This document shows positions 49,582 through 58,513 of a stretch of DNA of 63,056 nucleotides, one piece after another (positions within the stretch are counted from its first letter, which is position 1; each line of letters begins with the position of its first letter). Made by a program: the position numbers and the translations under genes. The DNA comes from Oscillospiraceae bacterium (GTDB taxonomy: Bacteria; Bacillota; Clostridia; WRLR01): positions 1 to 63,056 of the forward strand of contig WRLR01000009.1 of the NCBI GenBank assembly GCA_009777515.1, read 5' to 3'. Under the pieces are notes generated by a model, which was not told where the DNA came from, made no database searches, and was given only the letters and a program-made list of their open reading frames with translations.

Positions 49582-51402
49582 CTAGGCGACCACGGTGTCC
49601 GCATCGGCGGTGGCGCCGTCGATCGGCAGGCGGATCAGCACGTCCGTGCCCTTGCCAAGCTCCGACAGAATGCTCATCGATCCCTGGTGCGCGCCGATGA
49701 TCTCCTCCGCGATGGAGAGGCCCAGCCCCGTGCCGCCCATCTCGCGCGAGCGGGCTTTGTCGACGCGGAAAAAGCGTTCCGTCAGGCGCGGGATGTCCTC
49801 GCTCGGTATGCCGATGCCCGTGTCGCTCACCTTGATATGTACCTCTTCCGCCATCCTGCTGATATAGACGGTGATGTTGCCCTCGTCGTGCGTGTATTTG
49901 ATGGCGTTGCCGATCACGTTGATAAAAACCTGAGCCAGCTTGTCCTTGTCGGCCCATATGTCCGGCACCCCGCCGAAGACATAGTACGTCAGCGCCTGCG
50001 ACTTCTCCTGCGCGCTAATCTGCAGGTGCTCAACGCAGCTCTTGACCGTCATTACGATGTCGGTGCGCCCAAAGGACCATCGCGCCTGGTTGTTGTCGAA
50101 CCGCGAGAGCTGGAGCAGTTCGCTAACGAGCTTAGCCATCCTGTCGGCCTCGGAATGGATGACGTTGAGGAAACGCTCCGAAGTCTCCCGATCTTCTATG
50201 CCGCCGTCGAGCAGGGACTCGGAGTAGCTGATGATCGAGGTCAGCGGCGTGCGCAGTTCGTGCGAGACATTGGCCACAAATTCCCGGCGCATGTTTTCGA
50301 GCCGCTGCTGCTCTGTTACGTCGTGGATGACGGCGATAATGCCGCCCGGCTTGTTGGCGATGTCCGAAAAAACTGAGCAATAGATTTCCAGCGCCCGATC
50401 CTCATATTCAACCGTCAGCTCCCAGTTGCTCAGCTCGCCCGAGTCCAGGATGCCCTGCGCTGTCCGGTCGCCCATTTCGAAACGGGCTGCGAACGCGTCA
50501 AACGGGGTGTTCGCCAAGTCGTGCCCGAGTTTTTCCGTGGCGGCGGGGTTGGACAGAATCACCTCGCCCTTCATATTATATGAGATGATCCCGTCCTGCG
50601 AATAGTTGAGGATATTTTCCTGCTTGTTCTTCTCGCTCGTAATTTCTTCCAGGTTGGCTTTGAGCGCCTTTGCCATTTTATTAGACGCGTCCGTGAGCTT
50701 GCCTATCTCGTCGTCAGACTTCGCCTCGACGGCCTGATCCAGATCGCCGTTCGCGATCCGGTTCGCCGTGTTCATCAGCGTCTTGATCGGATCCGTTATC
50801 GTCCGCGCCAGCAGGTAGCCGGAAACGGTAGCAATGAGCAGCGCCAGTGCGATGCTGAAGCTTATCGCGTTGCTGAACGCGTCGGTGAGCGAGCTCCAGG
50901 CGGCGCTGTTGTAGCGGAAGTAAATGATATATTCGCCGTCCAAGAGGCGCACGAGGCGGGCATAGTCGTAAAAGCGCTCGCTGTCCGCGCGGATGACGAT
51001 GCTTTCCTTGCCTTCCTGTGCGCCCCCGAGGACCGCGATTAAATTGTGTGAGCCCAAAATTTCCGACAGGAACTTGCTCATGTTGGAATTGTACAGGCCG
51101 TCCGACGAATGGACGATGTTGTTGATGTTGGCCTTGTCAATGACCGTATATGTTTTGTACTCGTCGAGGCTGAACAGGAAAGTCGCGTTCATCTCGTCCC
51201 GCAGATACTGCAGCATGTCGTCGAGGGTGTACGCGCCTTCGTTGACCTGCCAATTTCTAAATCCGCTCTCGACGCCCGCGACAAAACGGTCGTAGTATAT
51301 CGCCTCGACCCTGTTGTTCAACACCAGCCCAACAGGCATTACCAAAGCGATTGCGACTATGATAAAGATGATGACCAGTCTCCACTGGATAGACTTGAAC
51401 AA
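49582..51402 (-). CDS. walK: Sensor histidine kinase WalK (VicK/YycG)
   Basis: Essential cell-wall-stress kinase in Bacillota. The 606-residue protein has two membrane helices (~8-28 and ~180-200) around an extracellular sensor domain, HAMP (~200-255), PAS (~265-370), HisKA with FVANVSHELRTPLTS (phospho-His), and HATPase (NVIGNAIKYTHDEG, VSDTGIGIPSED, GGTGLGLSIAEEIIGAHQG). This is the full WalK layout. TTG 51402 with GAGGGAG 9 nt upstream is preferred; the reading from 51486 adds 28 residues without a site. WalR, normally just upstream, is missing: the next gene there is an aldo/keto reductase. It has its own promoter and is followed by a WalR-boxed operon. Confidence 0.92.
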   Translation of the reverse strand: MFKSIQWRLVIIFIIVAIALVMPVGLVLNNRVEAIYYDRFVAGVESGFRNWQVNEGAYTLDDMLQYLRDEMNATFLFSLDEYKTYTVIDKANINNIVHSSDGLYNSNMSKFLSEILGSHNLIAVLGGAQEGKESIVIRADSERFYDYARLVRLLDGEYIIYFRYNSAAWSSLTDAFSNAISFSIALALLIATVSGYLLARTITDPIKTLMNTANRIANGDLDQAVEAKSDDEIGKLTDASNKMAKALKANLEEITSEKNKQENILNYSQDGIISYNMKGEVILSNPAATEKLGHDLANTPFDAFAARFEMGDRTAQGILDSGELSNWELTVEYEDRALEIYCSVFSDIANKPGGIIAVIHDVTEQQRLENMRREFVANVSHELRTPLTSIISYSESLLDGGIEDRETSERFLNVIHSEADRMAKLVSELLQLSRFDNNQARWSFGRTDIVMTVKSCVEHLQISAQEKSQALTYYVFGGVPDIWADKDKLAQVFINVIGNAIKYTHDEGNITVYISRMAEEVHIKVSDTGIGIPSEDIPRLTERFFRVDKARSREMGGTGLGLSIAEEIIGAHQGSMSILSELGKGTDVLIRLPIDGATADADTVVA

Positions 51403-51433
51403 TGCCCGGCTCCCTCGTCTGCTAGTCAAAAAA

Positions 51434-51463
51434 ATTATAACATAGTTCGCCGTAACAGGACAA
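51434..51463 (-). promoter_or_regulatory. Promoter of walK
   Basis: TTGTCC (51463-51458), 18-bp spacer, perfect TATAAT (51439-51434) on the minus strand, about 30 bp before the TTG start. Confidence 0.65.
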
Positions 51464-51558
51464 TAACTACTACTAGTTCGTAACACCCGAACGGCGCCCG
51501 CCGCCCGCTACCCACCGTCATTGCGGCCGCGCAACGCGCTTCGACTCGCAATCTCGCC

Positions 51559-52701
51559 CTATTGCCCGGAGGCGCACTCCTTGCGCAGCGCTTCAACCCG
51601 CTTCAACTCGGCGGGAACGTCTATGTGCTGCGGGCAGACATCCTTGCATGCACCGCATTCGATGCAGTCGGAGGGGCCGCTGCCCTCGCCGGGGTTGAAT
51701 TGCAAGAATTGGCGGGTGTTCTTATAATATAGATAGGAATTGTACCTATCAAACAGTTCGTCGATCGGGATTTCCTTTGGGCAGCCGCTAAGGCAGTACT
51801 CGCACGATGTGCATGGGACCGTTGGATAGCTTTTCATGACTTTGATGGTCTCATCAATGGCCCTTTGCTCGTCCGCCGCGAGCGGCGCCAGCGGTGAAAA
51901 TGTCTTTAGGTTCTCTTCGACTTGGGCCACCGCGGACATGCCGCTGAGGACGCAGAACGCCGCCTTTAGCCCGGCGGCCCAGCGCAGCGCCACGGACGCC
52001 GGGGTGACGCCGGGCTTTAGCATCTCGCTGATCTTCTTCACCGCCGGCGCGTCTGGGTTCGCCAAACCGCCGCCGCGCACCGGCTCCATTACGATGACGG
52101 GGACGCCGGCCTTTTCGGCGATCTCGTAGCATTCCCTGATCCCCGGCTTCATATCCCAGTCCGCGTAATTGACCTGGATCTGCGTAAACTCCCATCCGGG
52201 GTATTCGTCGATGATTTTTTGGTATTCCTCCGGGTTCGCATGTGACGAAAACCCGATGCGCCGGATTTTGCCGCTCTTTTTCGCGTTTTCGATGAAATCG
52301 AAGACGCCGAACGACTTCATTTTCTCCCATGATTCCCCATACAGCGAATGCATCAGATAAAAATCGATATGGTCCGTTTTGAGCCTCCGGAGCGACTCGC
52401 CGAGCATTTCGTCCATTTCCTCCGCTTTTGCGACCCGGAATGTGGGCAGTTTTGTCGCCAGATAGAAACTGTCCCTGGGATAGCGCGAAACCAGTTCGTC
52501 GCCAAGGAAAATCTCGCTTTTCTGCGCGTGGTAAACATATGCCGTATCAAAATAATTGATGCCGCCTGCGATGGCTTTGTCGATCATCTCCCTGCATGTA
52601 TCATAATCGATAGAGCCGTCGTCGTGAATCGCGAGCCGCATGGCGCCAAATCCCAGTAAGCTCGTAGTTGCGTTTAATTTTTCTACAATCTTTTTTTCCA
52701 C
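51559..52701 (-). CDS. Aldo/keto reductase with C-terminal 4Fe-4S ferredoxin domain, second copy
   Basis: The 380-residue AKR has LGFGAMRL, GGINYFDTAYVYHAQKSE (catalytic Asp/Tyr), ATKLP, DHIDFYLMHS and two cluster motifs, CTSCEYCLSGCP and CIECGACKDVCP. Unlike the 12038-13447 copy it has no repeat insertion. Probably an NAD(P)H/ferredoxin-linked reductase; substrate unknown. GTG start with GGAGGT 6 nt upstream. It lies downstream of the corrinoid protein gene on the same strand (153-bp gap), so a link to methyl-transfer metabolism is possible but unproven. Confidence 0.88.
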   Translation of the reverse strand: MEKKIVEKLNATTSLLGFGAMRLAIHDDGSIDYDTCREMIDKAIAGGINYFDTAYVYHAQKSEIFLGDELVSRYPRDSFYLATKLPTFRVAKAEEMDEMLGESLRRLKTDHIDFYLMHSLYGESWEKMKSFGVFDFIENAKKSGKIRRIGFSSHANPEEYQKIIDEYPGWEFTQIQVNYADWDMKPGIRECYEIAEKAGVPVIVMEPVRGGGLANPDAPAVKKISEMLKPGVTPASVALRWAAGLKAAFCVLSGMSAVAQVEENLKTFSPLAPLAADEQRAIDETIKVMKSYPTVPCTSCEYCLSGCPKEIPIDELFDRYNSYLYYKNTRQFLQFNPGEGSGPSDCIECGACKDVCPQHIDVPAELKRVEALRKECASGQ

Positions 52702-52854
52702 AAAATACCTCCGAAACCCTGACGTTAATTAATGATAAAAATGCACACGACAAGCCAACCCCGCGCTACTATATCAGTCCGCTAAAATTGGCTTGTGCCG
52801 CATTCGGTATTAATATTCAATTTTTAGGTATCTGCGCGGATAAATACAATAAAA

Positions 52855-53493
52855 CTATGCTGTTAAAAACGCCATAGCCGCATTGGCTGCCGACGCCGCG
52901 TCCGCCGTGTAGCAGTCCGCGCCAATTTGATCGCAATACGCCTGCGTGACGGGGGCGCCGCCAATCATAACCTTAACTTTGCCTTCCAGCCCTTCGGCCT
53001 TTACTGCGTCTACAACATTCTTCATTTCGCCCATCGTAGTCGTCAGCAGGGCCGACAGACAAATAATGGTGGCATTGTGTTCTTTTGCCGCAGCGAGGAA
53101 CTGTTCCGGGGACACGTCGACGCCAAGATCGTGCATCTCTATCCCCTTGCCCTCCATCATCATCTTGACGAGGTTTTTGCCGATGTCGTGCAGGTCCCCC
53201 TTGACCGTGCCGATAACGCCGACGCCTTTTGACTCTACGCCTTCTGCTATCAGCTTGGGCTTTAGCACTTCCATGCCTCTGTTCATGGCGCGCGCAGCTA
53301 TCAAGACTTCCGGCACATAAATTTCGTTGACCATGAACTTGTCGCCGATAACGCTCATCGCGTTGAGCATGCCTTCTTCTAAGATATCCTTGGGCGCGAT
53401 GCCGTCTTCGAGCGCTTTTGTGACTAGATCGGCCACCGCCTTAGCCTTGCCGGCTTGGAGGCTTTCGTTGATTTCGACTAAAATCTGGCTCAT
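52855..53493 (-). CDS. Corrinoid (B12)-binding methyl carrier protein, MtbC/MtaC-like
   Basis: This 212-residue protein carries methyl groups between a substrate methyltransferase and an acceptor methyltransferase. Residues ~1-85 are the helical B12-binding cap; ~90-210 the Rossmann domain with GDLHDIGKNLV (DxHxxG, cobalt-ligating His), LSALLTTTMGEM and GGAPVTQAYCDQIGAD. It is divergent from a UroD-type methyltransferase, a typical pairing for demethylation of methoxylated or methylamine-like compounds. Confidence 0.93.
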   Translation of the reverse strand: MSQILVEINESLQAGKAKAVADLVTKALEDGIAPKDILEEGMLNAMSVIGDKFMVNEIYVPEVLIAARAMNRGMEVLKPKLIAEGVESKGVGVIGTVKGDLHDIGKNLVKMMMEGKGIEMHDLGVDVSPEQFLAAAKEHNATIICLSALLTTTMGEMKNVVDAVKAEGLEGKVKVMIGGAPVTQAYCDQIGADCYTADAASAANAAMAFLTA

Positions 53494-53535
53494 TGAGTTG
53501 CCCTCCCGCTTAAAATCGTACTGAAATTAAAATAC

Positions 53536-53563
53536 ATTATAACACATCATAGCCATGTATCAA
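53536..53563 (-). promoter_or_regulatory. Promoter of the corrinoid protein gene
   Basis: TTGATA (53563-53558), 16-bp spacer, TATAAT (53541-53536) on the minus strand, about 43 bp before the start codon. Confidence 0.65.
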
Positions 53564-53590
53564 GCCCGGCAAATATTTTTTCGCATGGAC

Positions 53591-53667
53591 GACGCAAATT
53601 TGGTGACGCAAATTAATGTTAATTGAGATGACGCAAATTGGCGTTAATCAGTTGGCTGGCGTTAATT
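53591..53667. repeat. Direct repeats in the divergent methyl-transfer control region
   Basis: GACGCAAATT occurs three times (53591-53600, 53605-53614, 53630-53639), followed by two GGCGTTAAT copies (53640-53648, 53658-53666). They lie between the divergent promoters of the corrinoid and UroD genes; a shared operator is possible. Confidence 0.65.
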
Positions 53668-53698
53668 GGCGCAAAATCGCACCATGCGAAATCGCGCC

Positions 53699-53727
53699 TT
53701 GACTTTGGCGGCCTGCGGTTGCATAAT
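53699..53727 (+). promoter_or_regulatory. Promoter of the UroD-family methyltransferase gene
   Basis: TTGACT (53699-53704), 17-bp spacer, CATAAT (53722-53727), about 55 bp before ATG 53783. Confidence 0.65.
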
Positions 53728-53782
53728 TGTCTAAGATTATCAGTGGACGCAATGATTTAATAAATAACCGGGAGGTATTGAA

Positions 53783-54949
53783 ATGCCTGAGCCGACAAAA
53801 GCGGCAGCCACGCATGCGGGGAAGCATAATAAGCATATTGAACCGTGCCGCCCGAAGTGGAAGGGCACGATGACGGACCGCGAACGCTTCAACAACCAGA
53901 TGCACTATAAACCCGTCGATCGCTGTTTCAACATGGAATTTGGGTATTGGGAAGAAAACTTCCGCGAATGGGACATTTTTGTCGACAATGGCATTACGGG
54001 CAACGCGGAAGCGGATATATTTTTCAATTTTGACAAGATACACGTCGCGGGCGGCCACAACTGGATGAACCCGCCGTTCGAGCAACGGGTCGTCCGGGAG
54101 ACCGAGACCACCCAAATTATCATCAACGGCGACGGGCTGACTGCAGAAATCCCCAAAGATAAGCATGACACCATCCCGCACTATATCAGCGCGACCATCG
54201 TCACGCCGGAGGACTGGAAGCGGTGCAAAGCCGAGCGCTTCCGGATTGACGACGACACGCGCGTCCCGCCGCCGGAAGAGGTGCTAAAGCGCCACCCGAA
54301 CGATCGGGACTACCCGCTCGGCATAAACTGCGGCTCGATGATTGGCAAGATCCGCGATATGCTCACTTTTGAGGGGCTCGCGTACGCGTGCTACGATTAC
54401 CCCGAAATGGTGGAAGACATGGTCGAGACCTGCTGCCTTATCGTGGAGCGGTCGCTCGATATTTTGCTGCCCCACATACAGTTCGACTACGCCTCCGGAT
54501 GGGAGGACATATGCTTTAAAAACGGCCCCATCGTGTCGACGAGCTTTTTTCGCGACGTCGTGGGCCCGCGCTACCGCAGGATAGGCGACAAGCTGCGCAG
54601 CCACGGCATAAAGCTTTGGTACATAGACTGTGACGGCGACGTAAGGCCGATTATGAAATACTTTCTCGACAACGGCGTCAACTGCCTGTTCCCGTTTGAG
54701 GTCAATGGGTGCGCGCATCCGGGGACGCTGCTGGATGAGTTTGGCAAGGATCTGCGCATCATGGGCGGCGTGGACAAGATACAGCTCGGTTTTGGCAAGG
54801 ACGCCATCGACGCCTACATGAAGTCGCTCGTGCGCTTGGTCGAGCGCGGCGGTTTCATCCCGTTTTGCGATCACCGCTGCCCCCCGAATGTCAAAACAGA
54901 AGATTACCTATATTATTTGGATCTAAAAGAGCGCATGTTCGGAATGTAG
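53783..54949 (+). CDS. UroD-family corrinoid-linked methyltransferase
   Basis: The 388-residue protein belongs to the uroporphyrinogen decarboxylase fold (MTDRERFNNQMHYKPVDR, LGINCGSMIGKIRDMLTFEGL, HGIKLWYIDCDGDV, FPFEVNGCAHPG) in the branch that transfers methyl groups to or from corrinoid proteins rather than making heme. GGFIPFCDHRCPPNV near the C-terminus offers His/Cys ligands for zinc. It is divergent from the corrinoid protein, supporting this role; the methyl donor is unknown. Start ATG with GGGAGG upstream. The stop codon lies inside a REP-like palindrome. Confidence 0.85.
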   Translation: MPEPTKAAATHAGKHNKHIEPCRPKWKGTMTDRERFNNQMHYKPVDRCFNMEFGYWEENFREWDIFVDNGITGNAEADIFFNFDKIHVAGGHNWMNPPFEQRVVRETETTQIIINGDGLTAEIPKDKHDTIPHYISATIVTPEDWKRCKAERFRIDDDTRVPPPEEVLKRHPNDRDYPLGINCGSMIGKIRDMLTFEGLAYACYDYPEMVEDMVETCCLIVERSLDILLPHIQFDYASGWEDICFKNGPIVSTSFFRDVVGPRYRRIGDKLRSHGIKLWYIDCDGDVRPIMKYFLDNGVNCLFPFEVNGCAHPGTLLDEFGKDLRIMGGVDKIQLGFGKDAIDAYMKSLVRLVERGGFIPFCDHRCPPNVKTEDYLYYLDLKERMFGM

Positions 54950-55089
54950 GGACGACCGCTCCGGTCGTCCGCCCCGCGGCGCGATGTCCTCATCGCATTA
55001 AATGGGTACCTATGTGTTGTAGGGCGCGATGTCCTCATCACTTTGTGCGGGTATTTATGTGTTGTAGGGCGCGATGTCCTCATCGCGCC
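54947..55089. repeat. REP-like palindrome followed by three GGCGCGATG elements
   Basis: GGACGACCG (54950-54958) / CGGTCGTCC (54962-54970) is followed by three GGCGCGATGTCCTCATC elements beginning near 54978, 55023 and 55068 (period 45 bp). The last is a perfect hairpin with CATCGCGCC, the same as at 15344-15365. It fills the space between two convergent genes and may act as a transcription barrier. The last element enters the 3' end of the downstream gene. Confidence 0.85.
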
Positions 55090-58000
55090 TTTTGACGCGC
55101 AGCATTTGCCCTCCCGTCAATAGCAGCACGGCGCACAACGTAATAAGCGCACCCGGGATCAACCCCGGCGTCATGTACCGGAACTCAACTGTATGCCTGC
55201 CTGCCGGCAATCGTACCGCGATAAGCGCACCGCCGCCTACATACTCCACGTTGGCCGGCTCGCCGTTTACCGTTATACGCCAACCTATATCATAGGGGAT
55301 CGACGTGTACATGAGGCCCGGCTTTGTTACGGATATCTCACCCGAAAGCCGTGTGTCCGTATAGCCAGTCACCTCCAGCCCCTGCGCCCTCAAAATGTCC
55401 CACGCATCGCCGAACGCGTTCGCGTCGAAATCGTAAGCGAGCAGCGTGAACGAGTCGGCTTCGGCCAATTCGAACATCAATTGGATCTCCACTTCATCGC
55501 CCGCGCGGGCATACTGTGCGTCGATTATATAAGGATACTTGATATTGTGGTCGCGGGCGACGCCCGCCGGTTCGGACGCCCCACGCTCGGAAGCCGTGAT
55601 GTTTCGCACTTGGACGGTTTCGATCCTCGGGCTTTTTACGTAGAAGTACACCGGCCCGTCCCTCCGGGCGGTCACCGTGTACACAGCCTTGGCGGCGCGG
55701 CCATCGTCCGCCGTCTGGTAGCGTCGGACGCCGTCCGCCCCGCCCTCGGATGTGATAGTCATATTTTCCTGCCGCTCAATGCGCGGGTCCAGTTTCCTGA
55801 ACAGCGGTACGGCAAGCCCGCTCGCGCGCCTGTAAAAATCCTCTTGAAATAAAAACGGGTTTGCTTGCGCCATGTTCCATGACAGGATATCTTCGTCCAC
55901 CATAAAGCCGACAGGCAAAAAGAATGGGTTTTCATAGACCATGACCGTCGGCTCTGCACTATCGAAAGCGGCTTCGTCATCTGTAGCGCCGCCCAAAGCG
56001 GCGTCTTCGCCCAATTCGCCACCCCAAGCGGCATCGTCACCCGATACGCCGTCCAAAACTGCATCGCCGATAGCTGTCGCTTCCTTATAAATATCATGTA
56101 CATCATCATATATACCGTTGTCGTATGCGCCGTCCTGGCTGAGCAGATAGCGGATCGCGAACATGGAATTTAGCGTGGGCGGCGCGCTGCGGTACACATA
56201 CCACGCGTTTGAATGGATCAAGCCCAATTTGCCAAATAGATCGTTTACGGCGACATAAGACGTGGACGAATAATATGAAATCCCCTTGTACCCGTATATA
56301 ATCGGCGTGTTGTACGTTGTATGCGTAGTGAACTCCATCCGCTCGAACGCGGGGCCGCCCGCCTGCTCCAACTGGTTGACCTTGTTGACCGTGGGCTTGA
56401 TTTCGCCTGTCCGCATGAAATAGTTTTGCTTCGGAAAAACACCGGCCTCCCCGATCCCATAACCTGCGTTAACTGCGATTTCCGCGCAGATCAACGCGGC
56501 GAGCAGCAGTTCGGCGATTTTTGGCGTCGCTCGAATCGGTTTTTTAGGAACATCCAGCTCCACGGCGCATCTTTCATCAGATGCGTGACTTTCCTCGAAA
56601 GCATGACTTTCCTCGCGACGCTTTTTTATCAAGAAAGCCAGTGCCGGGGCTTCGATGATGGCAAATGCGATACTGCCGTAAATTGTCCACTTGGTCGTCT
56701 TTTCAGCCGGCTGCACCTCCATAAACAATATGAAGCCTAAGAGCAGAGCGAATACGGCGAACAGCATGCGCCCGCCGGTGGCGTCGATTTTCAAAAGCGC
56801 GTTATAAGACATTGTCAGGATCAGAAAAACATATAAAAACGCGAAACGGAAGAACAGCGAGTTCGGAAAATGCGTACCGTGCCACAGGAAATCGAGCGTG
56901 TTCAAATTGAAGCTTATTATAAAGAAGCAAACCAAAAGGCCGTTGGTAATTTTTTCCCGAACCGGGATCTTCCTGTTGAGAAAATAGAAAGCGACAAACG
57001 GAAGCACGGCAATGCCGCAATAGATATTCGGCAGCCCTACCATTATGGACGGTTTGATCAATGCGAGATGATTCGCGATGATATCCAATATGTTCGAATA
57101 CAGGCGCGCAGTTTTCGGTAATTCCGCGCCCGCCGCCGAGGAGTGGAGCAGGCCGAAATACGCGGGTAGCGTAATAATCGCCGACAGGGCCCCGGCGATA
57201 AGCGAATAAACAGCGAAAAGGCCGGTCCTGCGGGCGATGTGCGCAAAAAAATGCGGCGCGGCGGCGCCGGGGCGCTCGCTGAGGTTTGTGTTACATCGCC
57301 GACTGTGGCTGTCGGCGCCGCTCGCAATGTACGCGAAAAAATACAAGGCCGAATAGATGCAAATCATTATAGCTATAAAATAATTCGATATTATTGTGTA
57401 TGACAGCGTCAGGCAGTAGAGCAGCCCCGTCCCTCGGTCGACCAGCCGCTCGATCCCGAGCGCGACGATGGGGAACAGGGCGATGCAGTCAAACCACATG
57501 ATGTTCCAGTAATACGCGAGGAAATAGCCGCACAATGCGTACATGACGGCAAAAGCGACCGTTAAGAAGCCCTGGGAGCGAAATTTTGATCTGAGGTAAG
57601 CAAACATAGCCAAACCGGCGGCGCCCGCGCGGAGCAATACAAGCCCAAGCACAAACTCTGTAGCATGGGTGTCGCTGACAAAAACCGCGAGCACATTCAA
57701 CGGGCTTGACAGATAATATGCCAACCTGGACAGATAATTTGACCCCAGGCCCCCGATCCACGAATGGAGCAGGCTGCCCCCACTGCGCAAGATATTCCCG
57801 AATTCCATGATGAACGGGGTGTATTGGTGGTGGTTGTCAATTATCAGAATGGAGTTTTTGCCGAATGGATAGACTTCTATAACGGCGAACGCTATTAACA
57901 GCAGCATAATTGGCATAAAAAAGGAGAGCAGCAAATAAACGTTCCGTTTCAGCCATCTCAACGCGGCGCCCACGCAGTCCGCGCCGCCCGCGTCGCCCCC

Positions 58001-58510
58001 TACCGCGCTGCCCGCGTCGTCACTATCTGCATCGCTGCCGACTCCGAGCGCGTCCCCCATTTCGTTTTTGTGCCGGAATATGAACAGCTTACTGAAAAAA
58101 TAGTTCAATATAATAACTACGACGGCCGCTATGAGTTTTGCGGCATATTTGTGAATGGACAAGACCTCTACGGCCAGCAGCATCCATGCATATTCAATGA
58201 GCAACGAAACAACCCGCGCAGCTACAAACGCGCCCGCTTCCCGTAGGAGGGCGCCCGCGCTATTGGTTTTACTCCGAAAAACAATTATTTTATTGGTTAC
58301 GAACGCAAAGGCGACAGCCGCGACCCAGGCTATACCGTTGGCGACGAGGTAGGAATACTCGGAACGCAGCAACGCGTCCACAAGAAAAAACACCGCGTAG
58401 TTTACAAACGTAGTAAGCCCGCCGAATATCAGGTAGTTAATTTTTTCCATATTTTGCGGGCCGCCCGCACGGCGCTCCGCCCACTGGTATAGACGTTTTA
58501 GTTTATCCAA
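55055..58510 (-). CDS. GtrA-YfhO fusion membrane protein
   Basis: The 1151-residue protein joins an N-terminal GtrA domain (residues ~20-155, four helices: INYLIFGGLTTFVNYAVFFLVD, FAFVTNKIIVF, ILNYFFSKLFIFRH) to a YfhO-type multi-spanning domain (~190-680; DNHHQYTPFIMEFGNIL, YYWNIMWFDCIALFPIVALGIERL) and a C-terminal extracellular domain (~690-1130). In Bacillus and Listeria, CsbB/GtrB, GtrA and YfhO act in series to glycosylate lipoteichoic acid: GT2 makes a lipid-linked sugar, GtrA flips it, YfhO transfers it. Here the last two steps are fused. Start TTG 58510 has GGAG 8 nt upstream, inside the end of the GT2 gene. An acidic linker (~158-180) joins the two halves. Confidence 0.88.
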   Translation of the reverse strand: MDKLKRLYQWAERRAGGPQNMEKINYLIFGGLTTFVNYAVFFLVDALLRSEYSYLVANGIAWVAAVAFAFVTNKIIVFRSKTNSAGALLREAGAFVAARVVSLLIEYAWMLLAVEVLSIHKYAAKLIAAVVVIILNYFFSKLFIFRHKNEMGDALGVGSDADSDDAGSAVGGDAGGADCVGAALRWLKRNVYLLLSFFMPIMLLLIAFAVIEVYPFGKNSILIIDNHHQYTPFIMEFGNILRSGGSLLHSWIGGLGSNYLSRLAYYLSSPLNVLAVFVSDTHATEFVLGLVLLRAGAAGLAMFAYLRSKFRSQGFLTVAFAVMYALCGYFLAYYWNIMWFDCIALFPIVALGIERLVDRGTGLLYCLTLSYTIISNYFIAIMICIYSALYFFAYIASGADSHSRRCNTNLSERPGAAAPHFFAHIARRTGLFAVYSLIAGALSAIITLPAYFGLLHSSAAGAELPKTARLYSNILDIIANHLALIKPSIMVGLPNIYCGIAVLPFVAFYFLNRKIPVREKITNGLLVCFFIISFNLNTLDFLWHGTHFPNSLFFRFAFLYVFLILTMSYNALLKIDATGGRMLFAVFALLLGFILFMEVQPAEKTTKWTIYGSIAFAIIEAPALAFLIKKRREESHAFEESHASDERCAVELDVPKKPIRATPKIAELLLAALICAEIAVNAGYGIGEAGVFPKQNYFMRTGEIKPTVNKVNQLEQAGGPAFERMEFTTHTTYNTPIIYGYKGISYYSSTSYVAVNDLFGKLGLIHSNAWYVYRSAPPTLNSMFAIRYLLSQDGAYDNGIYDDVHDIYKEATAIGDAVLDGVSGDDAAWGGELGEDAALGGATDDEAAFDSAEPTVMVYENPFFLPVGFMVDEDILSWNMAQANPFLFQEDFYRRASGLAVPLFRKLDPRIERQENMTITSEGGADGVRRYQTADDGRAAKAVYTVTARRDGPVYFYVKSPRIETVQVRNITASERGASEPAGVARDHNIKYPYIIDAQYARAGDEVEIQLMFELAEADSFTLLAYDFDANAFGDAWDILRAQGLEVTGYTDTRLSGEISVTKPGLMYTSIPYDIGWRITVNGEPANVEYVGGGALIAVRLPAGRHTVEFRYMTPGLIPGALITLCAVLLLTGGQMLRVKRRDEDIAPYNT

Positions 58511-58513
58511 ATG

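Noticed and set aside
57000..58000. YfhO part as an O-antigen polymerase
   Set aside because: The DNHHQYTPF segment and the fused GtrA with adjacent GT2 fit YfhO-type transferases better than Wzy.
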